Source: Prado023 sp039812125 | Lineage (GTDB): Bacteria; Actinomycetota; Actinomycetes; S36-B12; CAIYMF01 | Length of the DNA stretch: 21,442 bases | NCBI GenBank assembly: GCA_039812125.1 | Contig: JBDHZV010000039.1 | Location: 1-21,442 of the forward strand | Direction of reading: 5' to 3' | Shown: one piece after another, positions 7,770 through 17,328 of the stretch | Layout: every line of letters begins with the position of its first letter | Position numbering within the stretch: position 1 is the first letter of the stretch | Notes under the pieces: model-generated | Told to the model about the DNA's origin: nothing | The model's input: only the letters and a program-made list of their open reading frames with translations | Database searches by the model: none | Program-made: the position numbers and the translations under genes

Positions 7770-7775
7770 AGCCTA
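7770..7775 (-). promoter_or_regulatory. Candidate -10 for the parA-scpA-scpB-rluB unit
   Basis: TAGGCT on the minus strand lies in the 73-bp gap after xerD. A start about 7 bp downstream would leave a leader of about 27 nt that contains the AGGAGAGG site. The same octamer TAGGCTTC occurs upstream of the TPR gene at the head of the block. No -35 is recognisable. Confidence 0.35.
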
Positions 7776-7809
7776 GTTGACGGCGGGGCCGGGGCCGGTA
7801 CGCGCACCC

Positions 7810-8739
7810 TCAGCCGCGCGCCCTGGGGTGCGCCAGCGCGTACACCTCGCGCAGGTGGTCGACGGTGACCTTCGTGTACACCTGCGTCGTGGTCACCGAC
7901 GCGTGGCCGAGCAGCTCCTGCACCGCGCGCACGTCCGCGCCGCCGTCGAGCAGGTGGGTCGCGAACGAGTGGCGCAGCGTGTGCGGGGAGACCTCCGCGG
8001 TCACCCCGGCCCGGTCGGCTGCGGCACGCAGGATCGCCCACGCGCTCTGCCGGGACAGCCGGCCCCCGCGGGCGTTGAGGAACACCGCCGGCTGCACGCC
8101 GCGGACCAGGGCGGGCCGAACCCGCACCAGGTAGGCCGACAGCGACTGTGCGGCGGCCCGGCCGACAGGCACGATGCGCACCTTGCCGCCCTTGCCCATG
8201 AGCCGGCAGGCGGCCGCTTCCAGATCCAGGTCGTCCAGGTCGAGGCCGACGGCCTCGCTGATCCGGGCGCCGGTCCCATACAGGAACTCCAGCAGGGCCC
8301 GGTCACGCAGGCCCAGCGGCTCGCTGGCGGTCCCGCCGACCGCCGTGAGGATGTCCGCCACCTCGGCGACCGTCAGCGCCTTGGGCAGTCGACGGGCGGC
8401 CTGCGGCGGATGCACCTCGCGCCCGGGGTCGGTCGGCGCGAGGCCCTCGCGCTGGGCGAACCGGTGGAAGCCCCGCACCGCCACCAGCGTGCGCGCCGCG
8501 CTGGAGGCGGACAGCGCCGGATGCTCCTGGCTGCCGCTGCGCAGCCAGGACAGGAAGGCGTCCAGGTCGGCTTCGGTCACCTGCTCGGCGGAGGTGATCC
8601 CGCGGGCAGCGCAGAAGGCCCGGTACCGGCGCAGGTCCCGGCCATAGGCGGCCAGGGAGTTGGCTGCCAGCCCGCGCTCCACCGCCAGGTGGCCCTGGTA
8701 GGCCTCGGCGGCGCGATCCAGCGCGCTGGTCCCGGCCAC
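7810..8739 (-). CDS. xerD: Site-specific tyrosine recombinase XerD
   Basis: XerD acts with XerC at dif sites to resolve chromosome dimers. The 309-residue product has an N-terminal core-binding domain (about 10-100) and a catalytic domain. The active-site residues are Arg159 (GTGARISE), Lys183 or Lys186 (GKGGK), His253 and Arg256 (SPHTLRHSFA), His279 (LLGHASVTTT) and nucleophile Tyr288. All positions fit the family. The start is GTG at 8739, immediately after the ald TAG with no intervening base; no good ribosome binding site is visible, so translation probably depends on ald. XerD rather than XerC is inferred from the chromosomal context next to scpAB and the Nudix gene. Confidence 0.94.
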   Translation of the reverse strand: MAGTSALDRAAEAYQGHLAVERGLAANSLAAYGRDLRRYRAFCAARGITSAEQVTEADLDAFLSWLRSGSQEHPALSASSAARTLVAVRGFHRFAQREGLAPTDPGREVHPPQAARRLPKALTVAEVADILTAVGGTASEPLGLRDRALLEFLYGTGARISEAVGLDLDDLDLEAAACRLMGKGGKVRIVPVGRAAAQSLSAYLVRVRPALVRGVQPAVFLNARGGRLSRQSAWAILRAAADRAGVTAEVSPHTLRHSFATHLLDGGADVRAVQELLGHASVTTTQVYTKVTVDHLREVYALAHPRARG

Positions 8740-9855
8740 CTACGCCAGCACCGACTCCAGCGTCACGTGCTCGAGGCCGAACTCCTCGGCAACCGCCCGG
8801 TAGACCACCCGGCCGTCGTGCACGTTCAGGCCGAGCCCGAGGGCACGGTCCTCGGAGCAGGCCCGCTGCCAGCCCTTGTCCGCCAACGCGACGGCGTACG
8901 GCAGGGTCACATTGGTCAGGGCGTAGGTGGAGGTGTGCGGCACGGCGCCGGGCATGTTCGCCACGCAGTAGAACACCGAGTCGTGCACCCGATAGGTCGG
9001 CTCGGCGTGGGTGGTGGGGCGGGAGTCCTCGAAGCAGCCGCCCTGGTCGATGGCGATGTCGACCAGCACCGAACCGGGCTTCATCCGGGACACGAGCTCG
9101 TTGCTGACCAGCTTCGGAGCGCGGGCACCGGGCACCAGCACCGCACCGATCACGAGGTCCGCGTCGACGACGGCCCGCTCGACCTCGTAGAGGTTGGAGG
9201 CGATCGTCTGCATGTGACCGTGGTAGATGGCGTCGGCCTGCCGCAGCCGGGCGATGTTGAGGTCCAGCAGCAGCACCTCGGCCTGCATGCCCAGGGCGAT
9301 GCTGGCGGCGTTCATCCCGGCGACGCCGGCACCGAGCACGACGACCTTGGCGGCGTAGACCCCGGAGACCCCTCCCATGAGCGTGCCGCGGCCCCCGTAG
9401 GCGCGCATGAGCGAGTGGGCACCGACCTGGGGGGCCAGTCTCCCGGCCACCTCGGACATGGGCGCCAGCAGCGGCAGGCTGCGGTCCGCCAGCTCCACGG
9501 TCTCGTAGGCGATGGCCGTGGTGCCCGAGGCGATGAGCGCGTCGGTGCACTCCCGGGACGCGGCCAGGTGCAGGTAGGTGAACAGCGTCTGCCCGTCACG
9601 CATCAGGGGGTACTCCTGGGCGATCGGCTCCTTGACCTTCAGGACCAGCTCCGCAGTCGCCCACACCTCCTCGGCGGTGTCCAGGATGACGGCCCCGGCG
9701 CGCTGGTACTCCTCGTCGGTGATCGATGACCCGAGCCCGGCGCCGCGCTGCACGACGACCTCGTGGCCGTGCAGGCGCAGCTCATGGACGCCGGACGGGG
9801 TGATCGCCACCCGGAACTCGTTGTTCTTGACCTCGCTCGGGATCCCGACCCTCAT
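8740..9855 (-). CDS. ald: Alanine dehydrogenase
   Basis: It interconverts L-alanine and pyruvate plus ammonia with NAD(H), linking nitrogen metabolism to redox balance. The 371-residue product opens with MRVGIPSEVKNNEFRVAITP and keeps the known active-site residues at the standard positions: Arg15, Lys75, His96 and Asp270. The NAD-binding motif GAGVAG is at 175-180. The start at 9855 was chosen because AGGAG (9866-9862) lies 6 nt upstream; an in-frame ATG at 9861 abuts the same site and is unlikely. The frame remains open to 10287, but this is a shadow of the Nudix gene. The gene sits between the Nudix gene and xerD. Confidence 0.96.
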   Translation of the reverse strand: MRVGIPSEVKNNEFRVAITPSGVHELRLHGHEVVVQRGAGLGSSITDEEYQRAGAVILDTAEEVWATAELVLKVKEPIAQEYPLMRDGQTLFTYLHLAASRECTDALIASGTTAIAYETVELADRSLPLLAPMSEVAGRLAPQVGAHSLMRAYGGRGTLMGGVSGVYAAKVVVLGAGVAGMNAASIALGMQAEVLLLDLNIARLRQADAIYHGHMQTIASNLYEVERAVVDADLVIGAVLVPGARAPKLVSNELVSRMKPGSVLVDIAIDQGGCFEDSRPTTHAEPTYRVHDSVFYCVANMPGAVPHTSTYALTNVTLPYAVALADKGWQRACSEDRALGLGLNVHDGRVVYRAVAEEFGLEHVTLESVLA

Positions 9856-9881
9856 GCGCATCTCCTGACCGCGTCGCCGCC

Positions 9882-9906
9882 CCGGGCGCGCCCGGCCGAC
9901 GCGCCC
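9882..9906. repeat. GC-rich palindrome and inverted repeat in the ald leader
   Basis: Bases 9882-9895 form the perfect 14-bp palindrome CCGGGCGCGCCCGG. The overlapping arms GGGCGCG (9884-9890) and CGCGCCC (9900-9906) can pair around a 9-nt loop. The element lies in the 89-bp gap between the Nudix gene stop (9945) and the ald start (9855), which otherwise shows no TAnnnT element that I trust. It could be an operator or mRNA structure controlling ald; at this base composition it may also be chance. Confidence 0.35.
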
Positions 9907-9944
9907 GCCCTGGGGGCAGCCTCCCGCCCTCAGTGACGGAATCC

Positions 9945-10513
9945 TTACAGATCGAGGGCCGATAGCGCCAGAATCGATGCTACAGCCGTTGCGTTGCTCA
10001 TGGATCCGTCGAGACAGTGGGCAACCGCTTCGGATATCGGCACCCACTTCTGCGGCAGCTCGCGCTCCTCGGCCTCGCCCGTGTGCGGCCGGCTGTGCGG
10101 ATCCACCGTGAGGTCGCGGGCCAGGAAGACCGTGATCCGCTCGCTGGTCCCACCGGGGCTCAGGGCCAGCGAGAGCAGCGGGCGCCACTGCGTGGCGGTA
10201 ACACCGGCCTCCTCGAGCAGCTCGCGGCGGGCGCACTCCAGGGGGTCCTCGCCGGCGATGTCGAGCAGGCCCGCGGGGATCTCCCACATGAAGGCGCCCA
10301 TCGGGTGGCGGTACTGCCGGATCAGCAGCACGCGCCCCTGGTCGTCGACGGCGGCCACAGCGACGGCCCCGGGGTGGCGCAGCACGTCGCGCACGACGAC
10401 GTCACCGTTGATGTCGACGGTGTCGGACCAGATGGTCCACTTCGCGCCGGTGAACCGCAGCTGCTCAGCGACGACGGGGAACACATGCGCCTCGTCGACC
10501 AGTTCCCACTCGG

Positions 10514-10517
<4 letters not shown>
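9945..10517 (-). CDS. Nudix hydrolase, ADP-ribose pyrophosphatase type
   Basis: The 190-residue product matches the ADP-ribose pyrophosphatase group of Nudix enzymes, which cleave ADP-ribose to AMP and ribose 5-phosphate. It shows the substrate-loop motif RQYRHP (67-72), EIPAG (79-83) and a Nudix box from about 83 to 106 containing ECARRELLEEAGV. The spacing between the leading Gly and first Glu of the box is one residue longer than the textbook pattern, as in the mycobacterial orthologue Rv1700 as I recall it. The start is GTG at 10517, overlapping the pyrG stop by 4 bp (GTGA). The position directly after pyrG is conserved in actinobacteria. Substrate is inferred. Confidence 0.92.
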
Positions 10518-12154
<1,637 letters not shown>

Positions 12155-12165
12155 GGGCCACCAGA

Positions 12166-13920
12166 CTATCGCGCCCGCAGGGGTACTCCTGACGAAGCCG
12201 CGCCCGCGTCGCGGCGGGCCATGTCGAGCAGCTCACGGGCATGCTCGCCCGCGGCGGCGGACTCGGCGAGGCCGGCGAGCATGCGCGACAGCTCCCGGAC
12301 CCGTTCGTCGCCGGACACCTCCCGGACCGAGGACGCGGTGACCGACCCGTCGGAGTCCTTGGTCACCACCAGTTGGCGGTCGGCGAACGCGGCGACCTGG
12401 GGCAGGTGGGTGACCACGATGACCTGGGTCCTCTCGCTGAGTCGCTGCAGCCGGCGACCGACCTCGATCGCGGCGGCCCCGCCCACCCCGGCGTCGACCT
12501 CGTCGAACACCATCGTCGGCACGGGATCGGCTCCAGCCAGCACGACCTGGATGGCCAGCATGACCCGCGAGAGCTCACCGCCGGACGCTGCGTGGGAGAT
12601 GGGGCGCGCAGGCGCGCCGGGGTTGGCCGCCAGGACGAGGGTGACCTCGTCGACACCGCCGGGCCGATGCGCCACGACGCCCAGCCCGGGCACCTCCAAC
12701 CCGTCGGCGTCCGGTCGGGCGATCACCTCGAACCCGACCCGCGCGCGGGGCATGGCCAGGGCAGCCAACTCCTCTGACACCTCGGCAGCGAACCGCTGGG
12801 CTGCCTCGACGCGAACGTCGTGCAGCTCGCCAGCCACGGCCCCGAGCTGCGCCCGCACCGTGGCCCGCTGCTCGGCCAGCCCCTCGATCCGGTCGTCGGC
12901 CCCGGCCAGCTGGGCCAGCCTGCTCGCCGCTGCGGCTGCCCAGGCCAGCACCGCCTCGACGTCCTCGCCGTACATCCGCGTCAACCGGGCCAGGTCGGCG
13001 ATGCGGTCCTGCACGGCGGCCAGTCGGCGCGGATCGGCCTCGACATCCTCGACGTAGGCGCTCAGGTCAGCCGCGACCTCCGCCAGCTGGATCATGGCCG
13101 AACGGATCGCAGCAGCATGCTCAGCCAGGACCGGGTCGTGCCCGGACTCGCCCTCGAGGGCTCGCCGCGCCGCGGCCAGGGCGGCGATCACGTCCGCGCC
13201 CTCACCCTCGGCCTCGGCCGAGATGGCGTCCCTGGCGGTGCGCGCGGCCCACGACAGCGCCTCGGCGTGGGCCAGCCGCTCGGCCTCCGCAGCCAGGGCC
13301 GCGTCCTCGCCCGGCTGGGGATCCACCGCCGAGATCTGCTCGAGGGCGTGGGTGAGGGTGTCGATCTCGCGGGCCCTCGCCCGGACCCCCTCCCGCAGCT
13401 GCGCCAGCTCGGCCTCGAGCGCCCGCAGCGTCGCATGCCCGTCCGCGAACGCCGCCGCGAGGTGCAGCGCATGCGGGCCCGCGAAGGAGTCCAGCAGGGC
13501 CCCGGCGCGGGCGCCGACATGGACCTGGTCGTGCTGGCCGTGGATCACCAGCAGTCGCCCCACGACCCCGGACAGCACGGAGCTGGGGACGCCACGCCCC
13601 CCGAGGAAGCTGCGTCCACGCGCGGCGACGATGCGTGCAGCGGTCAGTCCGTCCTCGTCGACTGTCCCACCCGCTGCCCGGACCTCGGCGGCGACCGGAT
13701 CGTCGGCGCCCAGGTCGAACCACCCCTCCACGCTGGCCTGCGGGCGACCGGAGCGGATCAGGCCGGGGTCGGCACGGCCCCCGGTGAGCATGCCCAGACC
13801 GCTGACCACCATTGTCTTGCCAGCGCCGGTCTCCCCGGTGACCGCCGTGAATCCGGGATGGAACGGGCACACCGCCGCGCTGATGACCCCGAGGTCCTCG
13901 ATGCGCAGCTCCTGGATCAC
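12166..13920 (-). CDS. recN: DNA repair ATPase RecN
   Basis: RecN is an SMC-like protein recruited to double-strand breaks. The 584-residue product opens with MIQELRIEDLGVI and has the Walker A motif GETGAGKT at 29-36. A long Ala/Glu-rich coiled-coil region follows, with a central kink segment. The C-terminal ATPase half contains ASGGELSRVMLA (ABC signature), VFDEVDAGVGG (Walker B) and VVTHLPQVAAFAD. The length is close to other RecN proteins (about 550-590). The start is GTG at 13920, overlapping the nadK stop by 4 bp (GTGA). The open frame continues to 14391 but covers nadK out of frame. The tlyA-nadK-recN order is conserved in actinobacteria. Confidence 0.95.
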   Translation of the reverse strand: MIQELRIEDLGVISAAVCPFHPGFTAVTGETGAGKTMVVSGLGMLTGGRADPGLIRSGRPQASVEGWFDLGADDPVAAEVRAAGGTVDEDGLTAARIVAARGRSFLGGRGVPSSVLSGVVGRLLVIHGQHDQVHVGARAGALLDSFAGPHALHLAAAFADGHATLRALEAELAQLREGVRARAREIDTLTHALEQISAVDPQPGEDAALAAEAERLAHAEALSWAARTARDAISAEAEGEGADVIAALAAARRALEGESGHDPVLAEHAAAIRSAMIQLAEVAADLSAYVEDVEADPRRLAAVQDRIADLARLTRMYGEDVEAVLAWAAAAASRLAQLAGADDRIEGLAEQRATVRAQLGAVAGELHDVRVEAAQRFAAEVSEELAALAMPRARVGFEVIARPDADGLEVPGLGVVAHRPGGVDEVTLVLAANPGAPARPISHAASGGELSRVMLAIQVVLAGADPVPTMVFDEVDAGVGGAAAIEVGRRLQRLSERTQVIVVTHLPQVAAFADRQLVVTKDSDGSVTASSVREVSGDERVRELSRMLAGLAESAAAGEHARELLDMARRDAGAASSGVPLRAR

Positions 13921-14822
13921 CGGCGGGCCTCGGCCGCGCCCCGCCACCCGTCGATGGGCAGGGCGAACTTCGCCACCAGCCGGTCGGTGAACGGGGCGCT
14001 GCGCAGGCGCGCGAAGGCGACCGGCTCGGGGTGGCGACGGACCTCGATGCGGGCGTTGCGGGGCAGCGGGAACGATCGCCGCCCGTCCGCCCACAGCACG
14101 CCCTGCTTCTCCGGTGCGACGATGTCGACGCCGATCGCGCTCGTGGGTGCGGTGACCAGGGGCCGGGCGAAGAGGGCGTGCGCACTCAGCGGGACGACCA
14201 GCAGGGCCTCGACCTCGGGCCACACGACGGGTCCCCCGGCCGAGAAGGAGTACGCAGTCGACCCGGTGGGGGTCGCGCAGACCAGTCCGTCGCAGGCCCA
14301 CCGGGACAGCGGCCGTCCGTCGACGTCGACGGTCAGGTCGAGCATCCGGTCCTTCGGGCCCTTCTCGATGGAGATCTCGTTGAGCGCCCACGTGTGCGCG
14401 ACCTGCACGCCACCGGCCATGATCCGCGCGTCGACCGTCATGCGCTCCTCGACGCGGTACTGCCGCGCCACGACGGCATCCACGACCTCGGCGAGGTCCT
14501 CGCTCTCCAGCTCGGCCAGGAACCCGATGTGGCCCAGGTTCACCCCGACCAGGGGGACTCCGACACCGCGGGCCCGCTCAGCGGCCCGCAGGACGGTGCC
14601 GTCACCTCCCAGGACCACCACCACCTCGCAGCCGGCTGCGGCAGAGCCGGACACGTCCGGTGTCACGGGCACCAGTCCGGGGACATCGAGGCGTGCAGCC
14701 TCGTCCGACGGTGCCATCACGACGACGCCCCGCTCCATCAGGGCTCGGGCCGTGCTACGGGCGGCGACGGTGGCCTCGGGGCGACGCGTGTGGGTCACGA
14801 TCATGATGCGGCGCTCGCTCAT
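13917..14822 (-). CDS. nadK: NAD kinase
   Basis: NadK phosphorylates NAD to NADP using ATP or polyphosphate. The 301-residue product has the GGDGT motif at 72-76, the NE pair at 148-149 (in NEISIEK) and TPTGSTAYSFSAGGP at 184-198. These are the diagnostic family motifs. The ATG at 14822 has AGGAGGG six bases upstream and overlaps the tlyA stop by 4 bp (ATGA). The stop overlaps the recN start in turn, so tlyA, nadK and recN form one coupled unit. Confidence 0.96.
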   Translation of the reverse strand: MSERRIMIVTHTRRPEATVAARSTARALMERGVVVMAPSDEAARLDVPGLVPVTPDVSGSAAAGCEVVVVLGGDGTVLRAAERARGVGVPLVGVNLGHIGFLAELESEDLAEVVDAVVARQYRVEERMTVDARIMAGGVQVAHTWALNEISIEKGPKDRMLDLTVDVDGRPLSRWACDGLVCATPTGSTAYSFSAGGPVVWPEVEALLVVPLSAHALFARPLVTAPTSAIGVDIVAPEKQGVLWADGRRSFPLPRNARIEVRRHPEPVAFARLRSAPFTDRLVAKFALPIDGWRGAAEARR

Positions 14823-15622
14823 CGTGGTCCCTCCTGGACGGCGTGCCGCACCTGCTCGGGCCGCGGTCGCCCGGCATCCGCCCGCAGGTGGAGAAAGTAC
14901 TCGACGTTCCCACTGGGGCCCGGCAATGGGCTGGCCACGACGGCCGCCGTGCCGAGGCCACAGGTCCAGGCGTGCTCGGCGACCGCCAGCACCGCGGCGG
15001 CCCGTTGCCCGGGATCTCGGACCACGCCCCCGGCTCCCAGCGCCTCCCGCCCGACCTCGAACTGCGGCTTCACCATCAGCAGCAGATCAGCCCCCGGGGC
15101 GACCAGTGCGGCCAGGGCGGGGATCACGAGGCGCAGCGAGATGAAGGACAGGTCCGCGACGACGAGCTCGGGGGCGTACGGCAGGGCCTCCGGCACCAGG
15201 GTGCGCACGTTCGTTCGGTCCATGACCGTGACCCGGGGATCCGTGCGCAGCGGCCAGGCGAGCTGGCCGTACCCGACGTCGACAGCCACCACGTGCGCGG
15301 CGCCCCGTCGCAGCAGGACCTCGGTGAACCCCCCGGTGGAGGCACCGGCATCGAGGCACTGCCGCCCGGCGACCCGGCAGCCGTCCGGGTCGACTGAGGC
15401 CAGCGCGCCGAGCAGCTTGTGCGCGCCACGGGAGACATAGTCCGGTCCGTCCGACGCTTCGATCACGACGACCGGCGCGGCCTCCTCGACCTGCGAGGCG
15501 GCCTTGGCCGCGGTGGCACCGGACACCCGCACCCGGCCCTGCTCGATCAGCGATTGCGCGTGCTCACGGGAACGAGCCAGCCCCCGACGGACCAGCTCGG
15601 CGTCGAGGCGGCGCCGGGCCAT
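14819..15622 (-). CDS. tlyA: 16S/23S rRNA (cytidine-2'-O)-methyltransferase TlyA
   Basis: TlyA methylates the ribose of C1409 in 16S and C1920 in 23S rRNA; in mycobacteria its loss gives capreomycin and viomycin resistance. The 267-residue product has an N-terminal S4 domain (about 4-60), then RGAHKL (Lys69). The SAM-binding motif DAGASTGGFT is at 91-100, followed by DLSFISL and VKPQFEVG. These supply the K-D-K-E residues of the FtsJ-like fold. The ATG at 15622 follows the small upstream gene by 3 bp. The predicted 23S target base C1920 lies in this same window at position 20453 and its helix-69 loop is intact. Confidence 0.95.
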   Translation of the reverse strand: MARRRLDAELVRRGLARSREHAQSLIEQGRVRVSGATAAKAASQVEEAAPVVVIEASDGPDYVSRGAHKLLGALASVDPDGCRVAGRQCLDAGASTGGFTEVLLRRGAAHVVAVDVGYGQLAWPLRTDPRVTVMDRTNVRTLVPEALPYAPELVVADLSFISLRLVIPALAALVAPGADLLLMVKPQFEVGREALGAGGVVRDPGQRAAAVLAVAEHAWTCGLGTAAVVASPLPGPSGNVEYFLHLRADAGRPRPEQVRHAVQEGPR

Positions 15623-15625
15623 CGG

Positions 15626-15841
15626 CTAGGCCTGGCTGTCCGGATCGGCCAGGACGGCCGCGAGGCGACGGTGGATATCGGTGAAGACGTCGACCTGGTC
15701 GGACAGGGGCAGGCCCTCGAGCTCGTCGAGCCGCGACAGGGCGTCGGCGACCCGGGGATCGGGTGCCCCGTCCTGCGGCGGCGTGACCGGGCCGGCGGGT
15801 CGGCGCAGGTCCCCGGGGGTGGGTCGCGCCCCGGTGGTCAC
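15626..15841 (-). CDS. Small conserved-context hypothetical protein (71 aa)
   Basis: I do not recognise a domain. The 71-residue product has a Pro/Gly-rich N-terminal third (to about residue 25) and an acidic amphipathic helical remainder (RVADALSRLDELEGLPLSDQVDVFTDIHRRLAAVL). The GTG start at 15841 overlaps the upstream small gene by 4 bp (GTGA), and the stop lies 3 bp before tlyA. This tight packing supports it being real. A similarly small gene occupies this position next to tlyA in M. tuberculosis (Rv1693), as I recall, but homology cannot be tested here. It has no membrane segment or signal peptide. Confidence 0.75.
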   Translation of the reverse strand: MTTGARPTPGDLRRPAGPVTPPQDGAPDPRVADALSRLDELEGLPLSDQVDVFTDIHRRLAAVLADPDSQA

Positions 15842-16176
15842 TTCGACTCGCCCTGGACCTCGGCGAGCTGGCGCTCCAGCCGGCGCACCTGCTGGCGCAG
15901 CGCGGTCAGCTCCGACTCAGGGACCAGCCCGATCATCGACACGAATCGGTCGAGCTCGGACTGGAGCAGGGCTGCGATCAGTTCCCGGCTGCGCTCGGCG
16001 GTATCGCGCAGGTCGATCGTGGCCTCCCCGAGGGTCTCCCCAAGGGTGCCTGGGCTGCGACGGCCGAGCGCCGTCAGCGCGGCCGCTCCGGACCGGCCGA
16101 CCGATGCCAGCCGGGCGCTGGTCGACTGCGCAGCTCCCAGCGCGATGGAGGCGTAGTCCCTGGCGATGTCGATCAC
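15838..16176 (-). CDS. Small helical protein, phasin-like with C-terminal coiled coil
   Basis: The 112-residue product begins with an amphipathic, Ala-rich helix region (IDIARDYASIALGAAQ). It continues through a helical middle part rich in Arg and Glu and ends in a heptad-like segment, ESELTALRQQVRRLERQLAE (about 87-106). This layout resembles phasin-like or BMFP-type small coiled-coil proteins; I can only suggest that by appearance. The start is GTG at 16176 with AAAGGGG ending about 6 nt upstream and a TACCCT -10-like element before that. It heads the transcriptional run small gene - tlyA - nadK - recN - pyrG - Nudix. Confidence 0.75.
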   Translation of the reverse strand: MIDIARDYASIALGAAQSTSARLASVGRSGAAALTALGRRSPGTLGETLGEATIDLRDTAERSRELIAALLQSELDRFVSMIGLVPESELTALRQQVRRLERQLAEVQGESK

Positions 16177-16200
16177 TGCAGGCCCCTTTCCGATGGCGCA

Positions 16201-16206
16201 AGGGTA
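16201..16206 (-). promoter_or_regulatory. Candidate -10 upstream of the phasin-like gene
   Basis: TACCCT on the minus strand lies in the 57-bp gap after the HAD phosphatase gene. A start about 7 bp downstream would give a leader of about 18 nt containing the AAAGGGG ribosome binding site. It follows an inverted repeat at the phosphatase stop, suggesting a break and restart of transcription. No -35 is recognisable. Confidence 0.38.
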
Positions 16207-16213
16207 CTCCGAC

Positions 16214-16240
16214 CCACTGACGGCGGGCCCGGATCAGTGG
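16214..16240. repeat. Inverted repeat spanning the HAD phosphatase stop codon
   Basis: CCACTGA (16214-16220) and TCAGTGG (16234-16240) are perfect 7-bp complements around a 13-nt GC-rich spacer that itself contains the palindrome GGGCCC. On the minus-strand mRNA the 5' arm includes the phosphatase TGA stop. No T run follows, so it may be a weak terminator or mRNA-stabilising hairpin. Confidence 0.4.
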
Positions 16241-17328
16241 CCGGCGCCCGGTGCTGCTGTGCTGGGCTCGTCGTCGGCCAGGGCCCAGGAGCAGGCGATC
16301 ACCGCGCGCACCGCGTCGAGGTCTGAGGCGTTCAGGTCCGGACCGTCCGGCAGGCCCGGGGGGACCCACCCGGCACCGTCGCGGGCCCGGCCCTGCCCAG
16401 GCTGCGGTAGGAGGGGCACGGACACCCGGGCCGAGCGGCACGATGCCCGCAGGATCGAGCCCTCCCGCCGCAGCACCACCTCGGGCTGGGCGACGAGCAG
16501 GCCCCGCAGGTCCTGGTCGAGGAACGTCGGGCGCAGGCGGTGCGGCACGGCCAGGACGTCGCGCCAACGGGTGACCCCGGTGAGCACCAGCAGGCTGGGG
16601 ATGTCGCAGGCGTTGGCACCCTCGATGTCGGTGTCGAGGCGGTCGCCGACGACGAGCGGCCGCGCGGAGTGGCTGCGCTCGACCGACTCCACCATCAGCG
16701 GGGGCAACGGCTTGCCCGCCGATACCGGCGTGGCACCGGTCGCGTGCTGCACCGCAGCAACCAGAGCACCGTTGCCGAGTACCCGACCTCGTGGGCTCGG
16801 GATCGTCCGGTCGAGGTTCGTGGCCACCCACAGCGCACCGGCCTCGATGGCCAGGCAGGCCTCGGCGAGCTCACGCCAGCCCACCTGGGGCCCATAGCCC
16901 TGCAGCACAGCCGCAGGGTCTTCGCTGGCCGAGATCACGGGCTCGAAGCCACGGGCGCGCAGGGCGTCGGCCACGCCGGGACCGCCGACCGCGAGCACCC
17001 GAGCGCCCGGCGGCAGATGCTCAGCGACGACCCGGGCGCCGGCCTGCGCGGAGGTCACGACATCGGTGTCCGCCGCAGCGATGCCGAGCTCCCGCAGGTG
17101 CTGGGCGACCACGCCCGGCGGACGGGAGGCGTTGTTGGTCACGAACGCGGCACGCAGCCCGTGCTGGGCGCGCGCCCCGTCCAGGGACGTGGCTGCATGG
17201 GGGACCGCGTGCGGCCCCACGTACACCACCCCGTCCAGGTCAAGCAGTGCCACGTCGAACAGCGCCGCCAACGGCTGAACGGTCCCGCGCAGTCCGCTGG
17301 ACGCGCGACCACCGCCGGGCACCGTCAT
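16234..17328 (-). CDS. HAD-IIA (NagD-like) phosphatase, probable glycerol-3-phosphate phosphatase
   Basis: The 364-residue product is a class IIA HAD hydrolase. The nucleophile motif DLDGV has Asp30 and Asp32, motif II is TNN (64-66), motif III is in SAGKPLPPL, and motif IV is VVGDRLDTDIEGA. The domain ends near residue 265, and about 95 extra residues follow. A comparable C-terminal extension is present in the M. tuberculosis orthologue Rv1692, reported as a D-glycerol-3-phosphate phosphatase for membrane lipid recycling. Substrate assignment here is by position and family only. The ATG at 17328 overlaps the TPR gene stop by 4 bp (ATGA). Confidence 0.9.
   Translation of the reverse strand: MTVPGGGRASSGLRGTVQPLAALFDVALLDLDGVVYVGPHAVPHAATSLDGARAQHGLRAAFVTNNASRPPGVVAQHLRELGIAAADTDVVTSAQAGARVVAEHLPPGARVLAVGGPGVADALRARGFEPVISASEDPAAVLQGYGPQVGWRELAEACLAIEAGALWVATNLDRTIPSPRGRVLGNGALVAAVQHATGATPVSAGKPLPPLMVESVERSHSARPLVVGDRLDTDIEGANACDIPSLLVLTGVTRWRDVLAVPHRLRPTFLDQDLRGLLVAQPEVVLRREGSILRASCRSARVSVPLLPQPGQGRARDGAGWVPPGLPDGPDLNASDLDAVRAVIACSWALADDEPSTAAPGAGH

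Noticed and set aside
7777..9729. 650-residue plus-strand open frame opposite xerD and ald
   Set aside because: xerD and ald have complete catalytic motifs on the minus strand. The antisense translation shows only codon-bias artefacts and no domain.
9856..10287. Upstream extension of ald to 10287
   Set aside because: The known alanine dehydrogenase N-terminus begins at 9855, where a good ribosome binding site is present.
12163..12168. TAGTCT as a -10 for a leaderless pyrG
   Set aside because: The spacing to the ATG (8 nt) would fit, but the TAG is the recN stop codon, so the match is half explained by coding and is too weak to list as a promoter.
13921..14391. Upstream extension of recN to 14391
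   Set aside because: The RecN N-terminus starts at 13920. The extension is nadK in another frame.
12820..15144. 774-residue plus-strand open frame opposite recN, nadK and tlyA
   Set aside because: It is a shadow of three well-supported minus-strand genes, with no plausible ribosome binding site or motif.
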